Shown here piece by piece: positions 54,693 to 63,077 of a stretch of DNA of 64,000 nt. Position 1 is the stretch's first letter. Every line of letters starts with the position of its first letter. Source of the DNA: Alloyangia pacifica. Its GTDB lineage: Bacteria > Pseudomonadota > Alphaproteobacteria > Rhodobacterales > Rhodobacteraceae. The notes under the pieces are model-generated. The model saw only the letters and a list, made by a program, of their open reading frames with translations. It was not told where the DNA came from and searched no databases. The position numbers and the translations under genes were made by a program. The stretch covers positions 62,001 to 126,000 of the forward strand of contig NZ_FOZW01000004.1 in assembly GCF_900116195.1 (NCBI RefSeq), written 5' to 3'.

Positions 54693-55747
54693 TGCTGCTG
54701 GTGCTGGGCATTGGCGCGGCAATCTGGGGGCTCGGGCATCTGCTCGGCGCCTCCAAGGTGGCGCGCCTCTACCTGCTGGGACTGCTCTACGTCATCGTTC
54801 TGATGATCCAGGTGGCTCTTCCGGAGGGCCACGGGTTGCGCCAGATCACCGGCGGCAGCCCGGCGCTCTGGCTGATCCTCGGCGGCTTCGTGGCGCTGGC
54901 GCTGGCCTATGCGCTTGTTCTGCGCCGGGTGAGGGCGCGGGCGCAGGCAGGCGAGGCGGCGCGCGCCGCCGAGGTGCCTGCCAAGCCCGACCGGATGACC
55001 GAGAGCGAGCTTGAGCGCTACGCCCGCCACATCGTACTGCGCGAGCTGGGCGGGCCGGGACAGAAGAAGCTGCGCGAAGCCAAGGTGCTGGTTGTCGGTG
55101 CAGGCGGGCTCGGCGCGCCGGCGCTGCAATACCTCGCGGCGGCGGGCACGGGCACCATCGGGGTGATCGACGACGACGTGGTCGAGAACGCCAACCTGCA
55201 GCGGCAGGTGATCCATACCGATGCGCGCATCGGCATGCCGAAGGTCTTCTCGGCACAGGCGGCAATGGAAGCGCAGAATCCCTACATCACGGTGAAACCC
55301 TATAATCGCCGCATGGACCCGGAGATCGCCGGCGAGTTGGTCGCGGAGTACGACGTGATCCTCGACGGCACCGACGACACCGACACCCGCTACCTGGTGA
55401 ACCGCGAGGCGGTGCGACAGGGCAAGCCGCTGGTTTCAGGCGCGCTCAGCCAGTGGGAAGGGCAGGTCTCGGTCTTCGATCCGGCGCGCGGGGCACCCTG
55501 CTACCAGTGCCTCTTCCCTGTGGCCGCCGCGCCGGGGCTGGCGCCGAGCTGCGCGCAGGCCGGGGTGCTGGGACCGCTGCCGGGTGTGGTTGGGGCGATG
55601 ATGGCGGTGGAGGCGGTGAAGCTGATCGCCGGGGCGGGGCAGCCTCTGCTGGGCGAGATGCTGATCTACGACGCGCTCTGGGGGGAGACCCGCAAGATCA
55701 CCCTCAGGCGGCGCGCGGACTGCCCGGTCTGCGGCACGGTGGGCTGA
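54692..55747 (+). CDS. MoeB/ThiF-type sulfur-carrier activating enzyme with N-terminal membrane domain
   Basis: A 351-residue E1-like adenylyltransferase. Residues 103-351 are a full MoeB/ThiF domain: RYARHIVLRELGGPGQKKL, VLVVGAGGLGAPALQYLAAA (ATP loop), DDDVVENANLQRQVI, DGTDDTDTRYLVNR, zinc cysteines CYQC and CPVC, and CAQAGVLGPLPGVVG. Before it come about 80 residues with three hydrophobic segments (1-20, 26-45, 58-78), which would tether the enzyme to the inner membrane. It would adenylate MoaD, ThiS or a related carrier. The start overlaps the dut stop (TGATG). Confidence 0.88.
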   Translation: MLLVLGIGAAIWGLGHLLGASKVARLYLLGLLYVIVLMIQVALPEGHGLRQITGGSPALWLILGGFVALALAYALVLRRVRARAQAGEAARAAEVPAKPDRMTESELERYARHIVLRELGGPGQKKLREAKVLVVGAGGLGAPALQYLAAAGTGTIGVIDDDVVENANLQRQVIHTDARIGMPKVFSAQAAMEAQNPYITVKPYNRRMDPEIAGELVAEYDVILDGTDDTDTRYLVNREAVRQGKPLVSGALSQWEGQVSVFDPARGAPCYQCLFPVAAAPGLAPSCAQAGVLGPLPGVVGAMMAVEAVKLIAGAGQPLLGEMLIYDALWGETRKITLRRRADCPVCGTVG

Positions 55748-55852
55748 GCCCGCCGCTTGACCCTGCGGAGGCCGGCCCGGCGCGATCTTGCCAAGTGATC
55801 GCCGCGCGCCATACTGGCGCCACAACAAAAGATTTCCGGAGAGGTTCCCCCG

Positions 55853-56647
55853 ATGTTCAAGCCCCTTGCTCTCGCGTCTGCCGCCGGCGCGCTGCTCGCC
55901 GCCACGCCGCTCCTGGCACAGGACCTGCCCGACCTGCAGGGGCGCGAGGTCGTGGTGGTCACCGAGAACGCCTACCCGCCGCTGCAGTTCATCGACCCCG
56001 AGAGCGGTGACGCGATCGGCTGGGAATATGACGCCATGGACGAGATCGCCGAGCGGCTCAACATGACGGTCACCTACGAGAACATCTCCTGGGACGCGAT
56101 GATCCCGGCGGTGAGCGAGGGGCAGTTCGATCTCGGCATGACCGGCATCACCATCCGCGAGGACCGTGCCGAGATGGTCGATTTCTCAGAGCCCTACATG
56201 CGCTCGGAAATGGTCATGCTGGTGCGCGGCGACGAAGATCGCTTCGATGATGCCGCCTCCTTTGCTGCCGACGAGGACCTGCTGATGGGCGCCCAGCCGG
56301 GCACCACGCCCTTCTACGTCGGGGTCTACGACGTGCTGGACGGCAACGAGCAGACCCCGCGCATCACCCTTTTCGAGACCTTCGGCGCCAGCGTGCAGGC
56401 GCTGCGCACGGGCGATGTGGACCTCGTGCTCACCGATGGGACCGCGGGCGAGGGCTACGTGGCCGCCTCCGAGGGCGCACTGAAGATCGTCGGCGAGAAG
56501 CTCGGCTCGGAAGATTTCGGCTTTATCTTCCCCAAGGGCTCGGACCTGGTGGCGTCGATCAACGCGGCGATCGCGGCGATGGCCGCCGATGGCACGCTTG
56601 AGGCGCTGAACAAGACTTGGTTCCTCGACTACAAGATGGGCGAATGA
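55853..56647 (+). CDS. Amino-acid ABC transporter substrate-binding protein
   Basis: A 264-residue periplasmic binding protein (family 3). A signal peptide covers residues 1-22 (ALASAAGALLAATPLLA). Family-3 marks are VVVTENAYPPLQFIDPESG at the start, GQFDLGMTGITIREDRAEMVDFSEPY in the middle, and RTGDVDLVLTDG. It probably binds a polar amino acid or small organic base; ligand specificity is not evident. The permease follows 16 bases later. Confidence 0.9.
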   Translation: MFKPLALASAAGALLAATPLLAQDLPDLQGREVVVVTENAYPPLQFIDPESGDAIGWEYDAMDEIAERLNMTVTYENISWDAMIPAVSEGQFDLGMTGITIREDRAEMVDFSEPYMRSEMVMLVRGDEDRFDDAASFAADEDLLMGAQPGTTPFYVGVYDVLDGNEQTPRITLFETFGASVQALRTGDVDLVLTDGTAGEGYVAASEGALKIVGEKLGSEDFGFIFPKGSDLVASINAAIAAMAADGTLEALNKTWFLDYKMGE

Positions 56648-56663
56648 ACCCTATCCGCACCGC

Positions 56664-57449
56664 ATGAGACCGCAGACCAAGAAGGACTTCCCCTGGTGGC
56701 TGGTGGCCACCGGGGCACTGGCGCTGCTGGCCTATGGCGCGGTGCTCACCGACGAGGTGCAGTCGCAGGTTCTGCGCACGCTCTCGAAGGGCGTGCAGAT
56801 CACCGTCTTCGTCACGCTGGTGGGCTTCGCGCTGGCGTCGCTCATCGGCATGGGCGTGGCGCTCATGTCGCTGTCGCGCAGCCTGATCCTGCGCCAGATC
56901 GCGCGCTTCTATACAGAGATCCTGCGTGGCATCCCGATCCTCGTGCTGCTGCTCTACGTCGCCTTCGTGCTGGCACCGGCGCTCGTGGCAGGCTGGAACT
57001 GGCTGGCGGCGCAGTTGGGGATCGAGCCGATCCGGGTGCGGGATTTCTCGCTGCTGTGGCGGGCGATCCTGGCGCTGACCATCGGGTATTCGGCCTTCAT
57101 CGCCGAGGTCTTCCGCGCCGGCTTGCTGTCGGTCGAAGAGGGGCAGATCGAGGCCGCCGAGGCGCTCGGTCTGAGCCGGTTTCAGGTGTTCCGACTGATC
57201 GTGCTGCCACAGGCGATCCGCACCATCCTGCCGCCGCTCGGCAATGATTTTGTCGCCATGGTGAAGGACAGTTCCCTGGTGTCGGTGCTGGGGGTGCTCG
57301 ACGTCACGCAGCTGGGCAAGGTCACCGCGGCAGGCAATTTCCGCTATTTCGAGACCTACAACGTGGTTGCGCTGATCTACCTGACGATGACCATCAGCCT
57401 TTCGCTACTGCTGCGGCGGCTCGAGGCACGGTTGCGCGAACGGCCCTGA
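56664..57449 (+). CDS. Amino-acid ABC transporter permease
   Basis: A 261-residue inner-membrane permease of the HisMQ type. The signature loop for ATPase contact is GLSRFQVFRLIVLPQAIRTILPPL. About five transmembrane segments. One permease gene only, so it may pair with itself, and no ATPase gene lies in the window; the palindrome and polA come next. The ATPase is probably encoded elsewhere or shared with another transporter. Confidence 0.9.
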   Translation: MRPQTKKDFPWWLVATGALALLAYGAVLTDEVQSQVLRTLSKGVQITVFVTLVGFALASLIGMGVALMSLSRSLILRQIARFYTEILRGIPILVLLLYVAFVLAPALVAGWNWLAAQLGIEPIRVRDFSLLWRAILALTIGYSAFIAEVFRAGLLSVEEGQIEAAEALGLSRFQVFRLIVLPQAIRTILPPLGNDFVAMVKDSSLVSVLGVLDVTQLGKVTAAGNFRYFETYNVVALIYLTMTISLSLLLRRLEARLRERP

Positions 57450-57475
57450 GCGCGCCACGGGCGGCACCGCCGGAT

Positions 57476-57558
57476 GCCTCCGGCGGGGATATTTTGACCA
57501 TGTGGAAGCCCGGCGGTGCTCCCGGATTTCCACATGGTCAAAATATCCCGGGGGAGGC
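57476..57558. repeat. 83-bp palindromic repeat with TATTT cores
   Basis: GGGATATTTTGACCATGTGG at 57486 and its exact inverse form a perfect 22-bp inverted repeat (57486-57507 and 57528-57549) around a 20-base loop. The arms continue outward with GCCTCC and GGAGGC (57476-57481 and 57553-57558), offset by one base. It sits between the permease stop and polA and looks like two inverted copies of the dispersed TATTT element. Confidence 0.85.
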
Positions 57559-57710
57559 CGCCGCAGGCGGGCGGGGGCAGCGCCCCCATTTTCCGCGACG
57601 CGACCCGCCCGGCGGGCGCCCGGATCCGCCCGCGCCGCGATCGCCTCTGGCACCCTGCGCGCGCCCGTGGCAAACCCTTGCAAAAGCGCGAAGGCCAAGG
57701 AGACGCCACC

Positions 57711-60530
57711 ATGACCCAGTTCGGCAAGGGCTGCCACCTGCATCTGATCGACGGTTCGGCCTTCATCTTCCGGGCCTACCACGCGCTGCCGCCGCTCACC
57801 CGCAAGTCCGACGGGCTGCCGATCGGCGCGGTCAGCGGCTTTTGCAACATGCTGCAGAAATACGTCGAGGACAGCTCCGGCCCTGACGCGCCGACCCACG
57901 TCGCGGTGATCTTCGACAAGGGCAGCCATACCTTCCGCAATGACCTCTACGACCTTTACAAGGCCAACCGCGAGGCGATGCCCGAGGACCTGCGACCGCA
58001 GATCCCACTGACCCGTACCGCCACCATCGCCTTCAATATCGCTTGCAAGGAGCTTGAGGGGTACGAGGCCGACGACATCATCGCGACGCTCTCGTGCCAA
58101 GCGCGGGATGCGGGAGGCCGCGTGACGATCATCTCCTCCGACAAGGACCTGATGCAGCTCGTTGGTGATGGCGTCGAGATGCTCGATGCGATGAAGAACC
58201 GCCGCATCGACCGCGACGGGGTGATCGAGAAGTTCGGCGTCGGCCCCGAGCGGGTGGTCGACGTGCAGGCGCTGGCCGGCGACTCGGTCGACAACGTGCC
58301 GGGCGCGCCCGGCATCGGCATCAAGACCGCGGCGCTGCTGATCAATGAGTACGGCTCGCTCGAGGAGCTGCTCGACCGCGCGGGCGAGATCAAGCAGCCG
58401 AAACGCCGCGAGACGCTGATCGAGAAGCGCGACCAGATCGAGCTGTCGAAGAAGCTGGTGCAGCTGGACTGCAACACGCCGCTCGACTTCACCCTCGACG
58501 ATCTCGAGGTGAAGGAGCCCGATCCCGAAAAGCTGCTCGCCTTCCTCGCCGAGATGGAATTCTCCACCCTCACCAAGCGCATTGCCAATGCGCTCGGAGC
58601 CGAGGCGCCGGTGATCACCGAGGCGAAGGCCCCGGCGGCCGCGACCCCGGGCTCCGCTGCGCCCGAGGCCCCCGAGATGCCGCCCATCGACCCCTCCGCC
58701 TACACTTGGGTGAAGAGCGCTACCGATCTCGCGCCGTGGATCGCTCAGGCGCGCCAGCGCGGCTGGGTGGCGGTGGACACCGAAACCACAGGCCTCAACG
58801 AGATGACCTGCGAGCTGGTCGGCGTCTCGCTGGCCATCGAGCCGGGGCAGGCCTGCTACATCCCGCTGGCGCATCGCGCGGCAGGGGGCGAGGCGGATCT
58901 CTTCGGCTCGGATGATCTTGCCGAAGGGCAGATGGCGATGAACGAGGCGCTGGATCTGCTGAAACCGCTGCTTGAAGACCCGGCGGTGATGAAGATCGGC
59001 CAGAACATGAAATACGATGCCAAGGTGCTCTCGCGTTACGGCATCGGCGTCGCGCCGATCGACGATACCATGCTGATCTCCTATGCGCTCAACGCCGGGC
59101 TGCACAATCACGGTATGGACGCGCTGTCCGAGCGCTACCTCGGCCACGTGCCGATCCCGATCAAGGACCTGCTCGGCTCGGGCAAGAAGATGATCACCTT
59201 CGACCGGGTGCCGATCGAGGACGCGGTGAAATACGCCGCCGAGGATGCCGACATCACCCTGCGCCTGTGGAAGTTGCTGAAGCCGCGGCTGCACCAGACC
59301 CGCGTAACCCGGGTCTACGAGGGCACCGAGCGCCCGCTGGTGCCGGTGCTGGCCGAGATGGAGATGGCCGGCGTGCAGGTCGACCGGAACACGCTGTCGC
59401 GCATGTCCACCGCCTTTGCGCAGAAGATGGCGGGGCTCGAGGCCGAGCTGCACGAGCTGGCGGGGCATCCGTTCAACGTCAACTCCCCGGCGCAGGTCGG
59501 CGAGATCCTCTTTGCCGAGATGGGGCTCGAGGGCGGCAAGAAAACCAAGACCGGGGCATGGTCCACCCCTGCCGAGGTTCTTGAAGATCTCGCGACCGAG
59601 CATGACTTCGCCGCGCGCGTGCTGGACTACCGCCAGCTGCAGAAGCTGAAGTCGACCTACACCGACGCGCTGCAGGAGCACATCAACCCCGAAACCGGGC
59701 GCGTCCATACCTCCTATTCCATCGCCGGGGCCAACACCGGGCGCCTCGCCTCGACCGAGCCGAACCTGCAGAACATCCCGGTGCGCTCGGAAGAGGGGCG
59801 GCGCATCCGCGAGGCCTTCGTCGCGCCCGAGGGCAAGGTCATCGTCTCGCTCGACTACAGCCAGATCGAGCTGCGCATCCTTGCCCATATGGCGGGGATC
59901 GACGCACTGAAGCAGGCCTTCCGCGACGGGCAGGACATCCACGCGATGACCGCTTCCGAGATGTTCGGCGTGCCGATGGAAGAGATGACCCCGGACATTC
60001 GCCGCCGCGCCAAGGCGATCAACTTCGGCGTGATCTACGGCATCTCCGGCTTCGGCCTTGCGCGCAACCTGCGCATCCCGCGCGGCGAGGCGCAGGCCTT
60101 CATCGACCGCTACTTCGAGCGTTTCCCGGGCATCAAGACCTACATGGATGACACCATCGCCTTCGCCAAGGAACATGATCGCGTCGAGACACTCTTCGGC
60201 CGGGTGATCCACACGCCGGAGATCAACGCCAAGGGCCCGCACGCCGGTTTCGCCCGCCGCGCCGCGATCAACGCGCCGATCCAGGGCACGGCGGCGGACA
60301 TCATCCGCCGGGCGATGATCCGCATGCCCGCCGCCATTGAGGGTTTGCCCGCCAAGATGCTGCTGCAGGTGCACGACGAACTGATCTTCGAGGTCGCCGA
60401 GGAGGGCGTCGACAAGCTCATCGCCACGGCGCGCGAGATCATGGAAGGCGCCGCCGAGCCGGTGGTGAAGCTCGACGTGCCGCTGGTGGTCGACGCCGGG
60501 CAGGGCAGGAACTGGGCCGAGGCGCACTGA
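57711..60530 (+). CDS. polA: DNA polymerase I
   Basis: A 939-residue enzyme for gap filling and Okazaki maturation. Domains in order: 5'-3' exonuclease (about 8-300, with LELEGYEADDIIA and SSDKDLMQL), 3'-5' proofreading exonuclease with intact metal box AVDTETTGLNEM (about 355), and the polymerase with motif A SLDYSQIELRILAH (about 712), motif B RRRAKAINFGVIYG, and motif C QVHDELIFEV (about 886). The start at 57711 has AAGGAG eight bases upstream. The preserved proofreading box means it is a three-activity Pol I. Confidence 0.97.
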   Translation: MTQFGKGCHLHLIDGSAFIFRAYHALPPLTRKSDGLPIGAVSGFCNMLQKYVEDSSGPDAPTHVAVIFDKGSHTFRNDLYDLYKANREAMPEDLRPQIPLTRTATIAFNIACKELEGYEADDIIATLSCQARDAGGRVTIISSDKDLMQLVGDGVEMLDAMKNRRIDRDGVIEKFGVGPERVVDVQALAGDSVDNVPGAPGIGIKTAALLINEYGSLEELLDRAGEIKQPKRRETLIEKRDQIELSKKLVQLDCNTPLDFTLDDLEVKEPDPEKLLAFLAEMEFSTLTKRIANALGAEAPVITEAKAPAAATPGSAAPEAPEMPPIDPSAYTWVKSATDLAPWIAQARQRGWVAVDTETTGLNEMTCELVGVSLAIEPGQACYIPLAHRAAGGEADLFGSDDLAEGQMAMNEALDLLKPLLEDPAVMKIGQNMKYDAKVLSRYGIGVAPIDDTMLISYALNAGLHNHGMDALSERYLGHVPIPIKDLLGSGKKMITFDRVPIEDAVKYAAEDADITLRLWKLLKPRLHQTRVTRVYEGTERPLVPVLAEMEMAGVQVDRNTLSRMSTAFAQKMAGLEAELHELAGHPFNVNSPAQVGEILFAEMGLEGGKKTKTGAWSTPAEVLEDLATEHDFAARVLDYRQLQKLKSTYTDALQEHINPETGRVHTSYSIAGANTGRLASTEPNLQNIPVRSEEGRRIREAFVAPEGKVIVSLDYSQIELRILAHMAGIDALKQAFRDGQDIHAMTASEMFGVPMEEMTPDIRRRAKAINFGVIYGISGFGLARNLRIPRGEAQAFIDRYFERFPGIKTYMDDTIAFAKEHDRVETLFGRVIHTPEINAKGPHAGFARRAAINAPIQGTAADIIRRAMIRMPAAIEGLPAKMLLQVHDELIFEVAEEGVDKLIATAREIMEGAAEPVVKLDVPLVVDAGQGRNWAEAH

Positions 60531-60589
60531 GCGCCCGGCGTGCCGGAAAGGCCGTGGCCGGGCCTGCCGCCTGTGTCGTAGGAAGCGTG

Positions 60590-61105
60590 ATGCTGGAGAG
60601 TGACCGCCTGCTTCTGCGGCCGCCCGTCGCCGGGGACTTCGAGCCCTTTGCCGCCATGTTCGCCGATGCCGAGGTCACCCGGCACATCGGCGGGGTGCTG
60701 GGACGGGCCGAGGCCTGGGCGCGCTTCCTGCGCGATTGCGGCCATTGGGCGCTGGAGGGCTTCGGGCAGTACAGCATCCTGGACCGTGCGAGCGGTACCT
60801 ACGTCGGAAAGACCGGTCTTGCCCGTTTCGAGCGCCCGCTCGGACCGAACGCGGGAACCTCGGTGGAGATCACCTGGACGCTGCGCGCGGAGGTCCACGG
60901 GCGCGGCTACGCGCGGGAGGCCGCCGCCTTGGCACTGGCCGCGTTCGACCGTGGGGGCGGCGGCCGCACTGCCTGCCTGATCGCCGAGGGCAACGCGGCG
61001 TCGCACCGCCTTGCCACGCGTCTCGGCTACCGGGAGGTGGACTCGCTGGATCGCTCGGGCACTAAGGTCACCGTCTTGGCGCGCGATCCGCTGGCGGCCG
61101 CTTGA
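60590..61105 (+). CDS. GNAT family N-acetyltransferase
   Basis: A 171-residue acetyltransferase of the RimJ/RimL branch. The acetyl-CoA region is visible as EVHGRGYAREAAALALAAFD with the R/QxxGxG/A pattern (RGYARE), preceded by the GVLGRAEAWARFLRD helix and followed by RLATRLGYREVD. Small-molecule or protein N-terminal acetylation are both possible. AGGAAG is five bases before the ATG at 60590. It follows polA by 59 bases. Confidence 0.85.
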   Translation: MLESDRLLLRPPVAGDFEPFAAMFADAEVTRHIGGVLGRAEAWARFLRDCGHWALEGFGQYSILDRASGTYVGKTGLARFERPLGPNAGTSVEITWTLRAEVHGRGYAREAAALALAAFDRGGGGRTACLIAEGNAASHRLATRLGYREVDSLDRSGTKVTVLARDPLAAA

Positions 61106-61201
61106 CGTCTCCATCGCGAGGCAGCGTGGGGTCTGCATCGCCGTCTCTTTTGCGGGCATGCCCCGGAAGCCTGCCAGCTCTGGCCAAGGTTCGGAAAATG
61201 G

Positions 61202-61240
61202 AACGGGCCCCGCCGGTCAATGCCGGCGAGGCCCGTTGCT
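61202..61240. terminator. Terminator between GNAT and adenosine kinase genes
   Basis: AACGGGCC (61202-61209) pairs with GGCCCGTT (61230-61237), with an inner GCCGG/CCGGC stem, followed by GCTGTTC. Works for either convergent gene. Confidence 0.75.
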
Positions 61241-61292
61241 GTTCACCAAGGCATCGGCCCCGCGCAGCGTGCCGGAACCGCCTTGACGGGGC

Positions 61293-62282
61293 TCAGATGA
61301 GGCCCGCCTCGCGGAAAAGCTTGGGCAGGCTGGCCTCGGGGCGCGGGCCCATGTGGCTGATCACCTCGGTCGCCGCCACGGTTCCCATGCGGCCGGCGGT
61401 GGCCATGTCGGTGCCGGTGGCAAGGCCGTAGAGGAAACCGGCGGCGAACTGATCCCCGGCACCGGTGGCGTCGATCGGGACGATCTTGGTCACCGGCACG
61501 TCGGTGCGCACGCCGTCCTTGACGATGGTCACCCCGTCGCCCGAGCGGGTGCAAATCACCAGCGGGCAGATCGACGCGACGCGCGCGAGGTCGGCTTCCA
61601 GAGAATTGTCCTGGTAGAGCGAACGGATCTCGGCCTCGTTGCCGATCACATAGTCCATCTCGTGCTCGATGAGCTGCAGGAAGTCCTCGCGGTGGCGCTC
61701 GACGCAGAACGGATCAGAGATGGCGATCCCCGCCTTGCCGCCCGCCGCGCGGCAGGCGCGGGCGAGGCGGATGAAGGCGTCCTTGCCCTTGTCCTTGTCG
61801 AAGAGATAGCCCTCGAGGAAGACGATCTCGGCGTTCGCGGCCACGGCTTCGTCGACATCATCCGGCCCCAGCTCGGCGGAGATGCCGAGGTAGGTGTTCA
61901 TCGACCGCTCGCCGTCGGGTGAGACGAAGATCATCGAGCGCGAGGTCGGCAGCTCGCCGCCTGGCACCGGCGGGTTGACGAAGGCGGTGCCGTCCTTCTC
62001 CATCGCCTCGGCGTAGAAGCGTCCAAGCGCGTCGTCATGCACCCGGCCGATGAAGGCGGTGCGCAGCCCGAGGTTTCCGAGACCCGCCAGCGTGTTGGCC
62101 ACCGAGCCGCCAGGTGCCTGAACGCGGCCCTCCATGGCGCCGTAGAGCACCTCGGCGCGGTCGCGCTCGATCAGCTGCATGATGCCCTTGGTGATGCCCA
62201 TGTGCTCGAGGAACGAGTCATCCGCCCGGGTCAGCACGTCGACGATGGCGTTGCCGATGCCGACAACCTGGTACTTTTTCAT
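61293..62282 (-). CDS. Adenosine kinase (PfkB family)
   Basis: A 329-residue ribokinase-fold enzyme. The start VVGIGNAIVDVL and PGGSVANTLAGLGNLG are the sugar-nucleoside binding part; the C-terminal catalytic loop is DATGAGDQFAAGFLYGLATG with its catalytic aspartate. This is the branch that phosphorylates adenosine to AMP, common in Rhodobacterales. Its ATG overlaps the nth stop by four bases (ATGA), so the two are coupled in an nth-adenosine kinase operon. Confidence 0.9.
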   Translation of the reverse strand: MKKYQVVGIGNAIVDVLTRADDSFLEHMGITKGIMQLIERDRAEVLYGAMEGRVQAPGGSVANTLAGLGNLGLRTAFIGRVHDDALGRFYAEAMEKDGTAFVNPPVPGGELPTSRSMIFVSPDGERSMNTYLGISAELGPDDVDEAVAANAEIVFLEGYLFDKDKGKDAFIRLARACRAAGGKAGIAISDPFCVERHREDFLQLIEHEMDYVIGNEAEIRSLYQDNSLEADLARVASICPLVICTRSGDGVTIVKDGVRTDVPVTKIVPIDATGAGDQFAAGFLYGLATGTDMATAGRMGTVAATEVISHMGPRPEASLPKLFREAGLI

Positions 62283-62923
62283 AATGTCTTTTCCTCGAAC
62301 TGGCAGAGGTCGCGGATCAGGCAAGCCCCGCACTTGGGCTTGCGCGCGACGCAGGTGTAGCGCCCGTGCAGGATCATCCAGTGATGCGCATGCTGCTGGA
62401 AATCCACGGGGATATTGTCTTCGATGGCGCGCTCGACGGCGACAACGTCCTTGCCCGGGCAGACCCCCGAGCGGTTGCCGAAGCGGAAGATATGGGTATC
62501 GACCGCCTGCGCCGGGTAGTGCCACCACATGTTCAGCACCACGTTGGCGGTCTTGCGCCCGACGCCAGGCAGGCTTTCGAGCGCGGCGCGCGAGCAGGGC
62601 ACCTCGCCGCCGTAGTCCTCGACGAGGATCTTCGACAGCTTGATGACGTTCTTGGCCTTGTTGCGATAGAGCCCGATGGTCTTGATGTGCTCGATCAGGG
62701 TCTCCTCGCCAAGCGCCAGCATCTTCTCGGGCGTGTCGGCGATCTTGAAAAGCTCGTGCGTGGCGCGGTTCACCCCGATGTCGGTCGCCTGCGCCGAAAG
62801 CGCCACGGCCACCACCAGCGTGTAGGCATTGACGTGATCGAGTTCGCCCTTCGGCTCCGGCTCGGAGGCATGAAAGCGGGTGAAGATCTCGCGGATCGTG
62901 TGATAATCGAGCTGCTTGGCCAT
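62279..62923 (-). CDS. nth: Endonuclease III
   Basis: A 214-residue DNA glycosylase/AP-lyase that removes oxidised pyrimidines. The helix-hairpin-helix LESLPGVGRKTANVVLN carries the catalytic lysine, the catalytic aspartate follows in VDTHIFRFGNR, and the C-terminal 4Fe-4S cysteines are in CVARKPKCGACLIRDLC. Complete. The start at 62923 lacks an obvious ribosome site. A dispersed TATTT element lies 42-67 bases upstream. Confidence 0.95.
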   Translation of the reverse strand: MAKQLDYHTIREIFTRFHASEPEPKGELDHVNAYTLVVAVALSAQATDIGVNRATHELFKIADTPEKMLALGEETLIEHIKTIGLYRNKAKNVIKLSKILVEDYGGEVPCSRAALESLPGVGRKTANVVLNMWWHYPAQAVDTHIFRFGNRSGVCPGKDVVAVERAIEDNIPVDFQQHAHHWMILHGRYTCVARKPKCGACLIRDLCQFEEKTL

Positions 62924-62964
62924 GGAGAAAGCTATGCAACGGCGGGCCTTCTGCCGCAAGTCCG

Positions 62965-62990
62965 CCTTCTTCTCTTTGGCAAATACGCAA
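62965..62990 (-). repeat. Dispersed TATTT-core element, copy upstream of nth
   Basis: On the minus strand, 26 bases starting TTGCGTATTTGCCAAAG and ending AGAAGAAGG. It differs from 28844-28869 at one position. It lies 42 bases before the nth start in the divergent nth/ogt-like space. Confidence 0.75.
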
Positions 62991-63077
62991 GTACCGTCCG
63001 CGCCGCTTGCGCAACATTCGGGTCGCGCGTAGCGCGGGTTTCCCGCTATTTCAGGAGCAGAGATACAGGAGGCCGCG

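Noticed and set aside
57405-60527. 1040-codon open frame opposite polA, and similar long frames opposite glnD (41880-44585) and murJ (32838-35453)
   Set aside because: Antisense shadows of conserved genes, with the same composition signature and no ribosome sites.
60140-61159. Minus-strand open frame covering the end of polA and the GNAT gene
   Set aside because: No recognisable protein; the GNAT gene on the plus strand has a ribosome site and family motifs.
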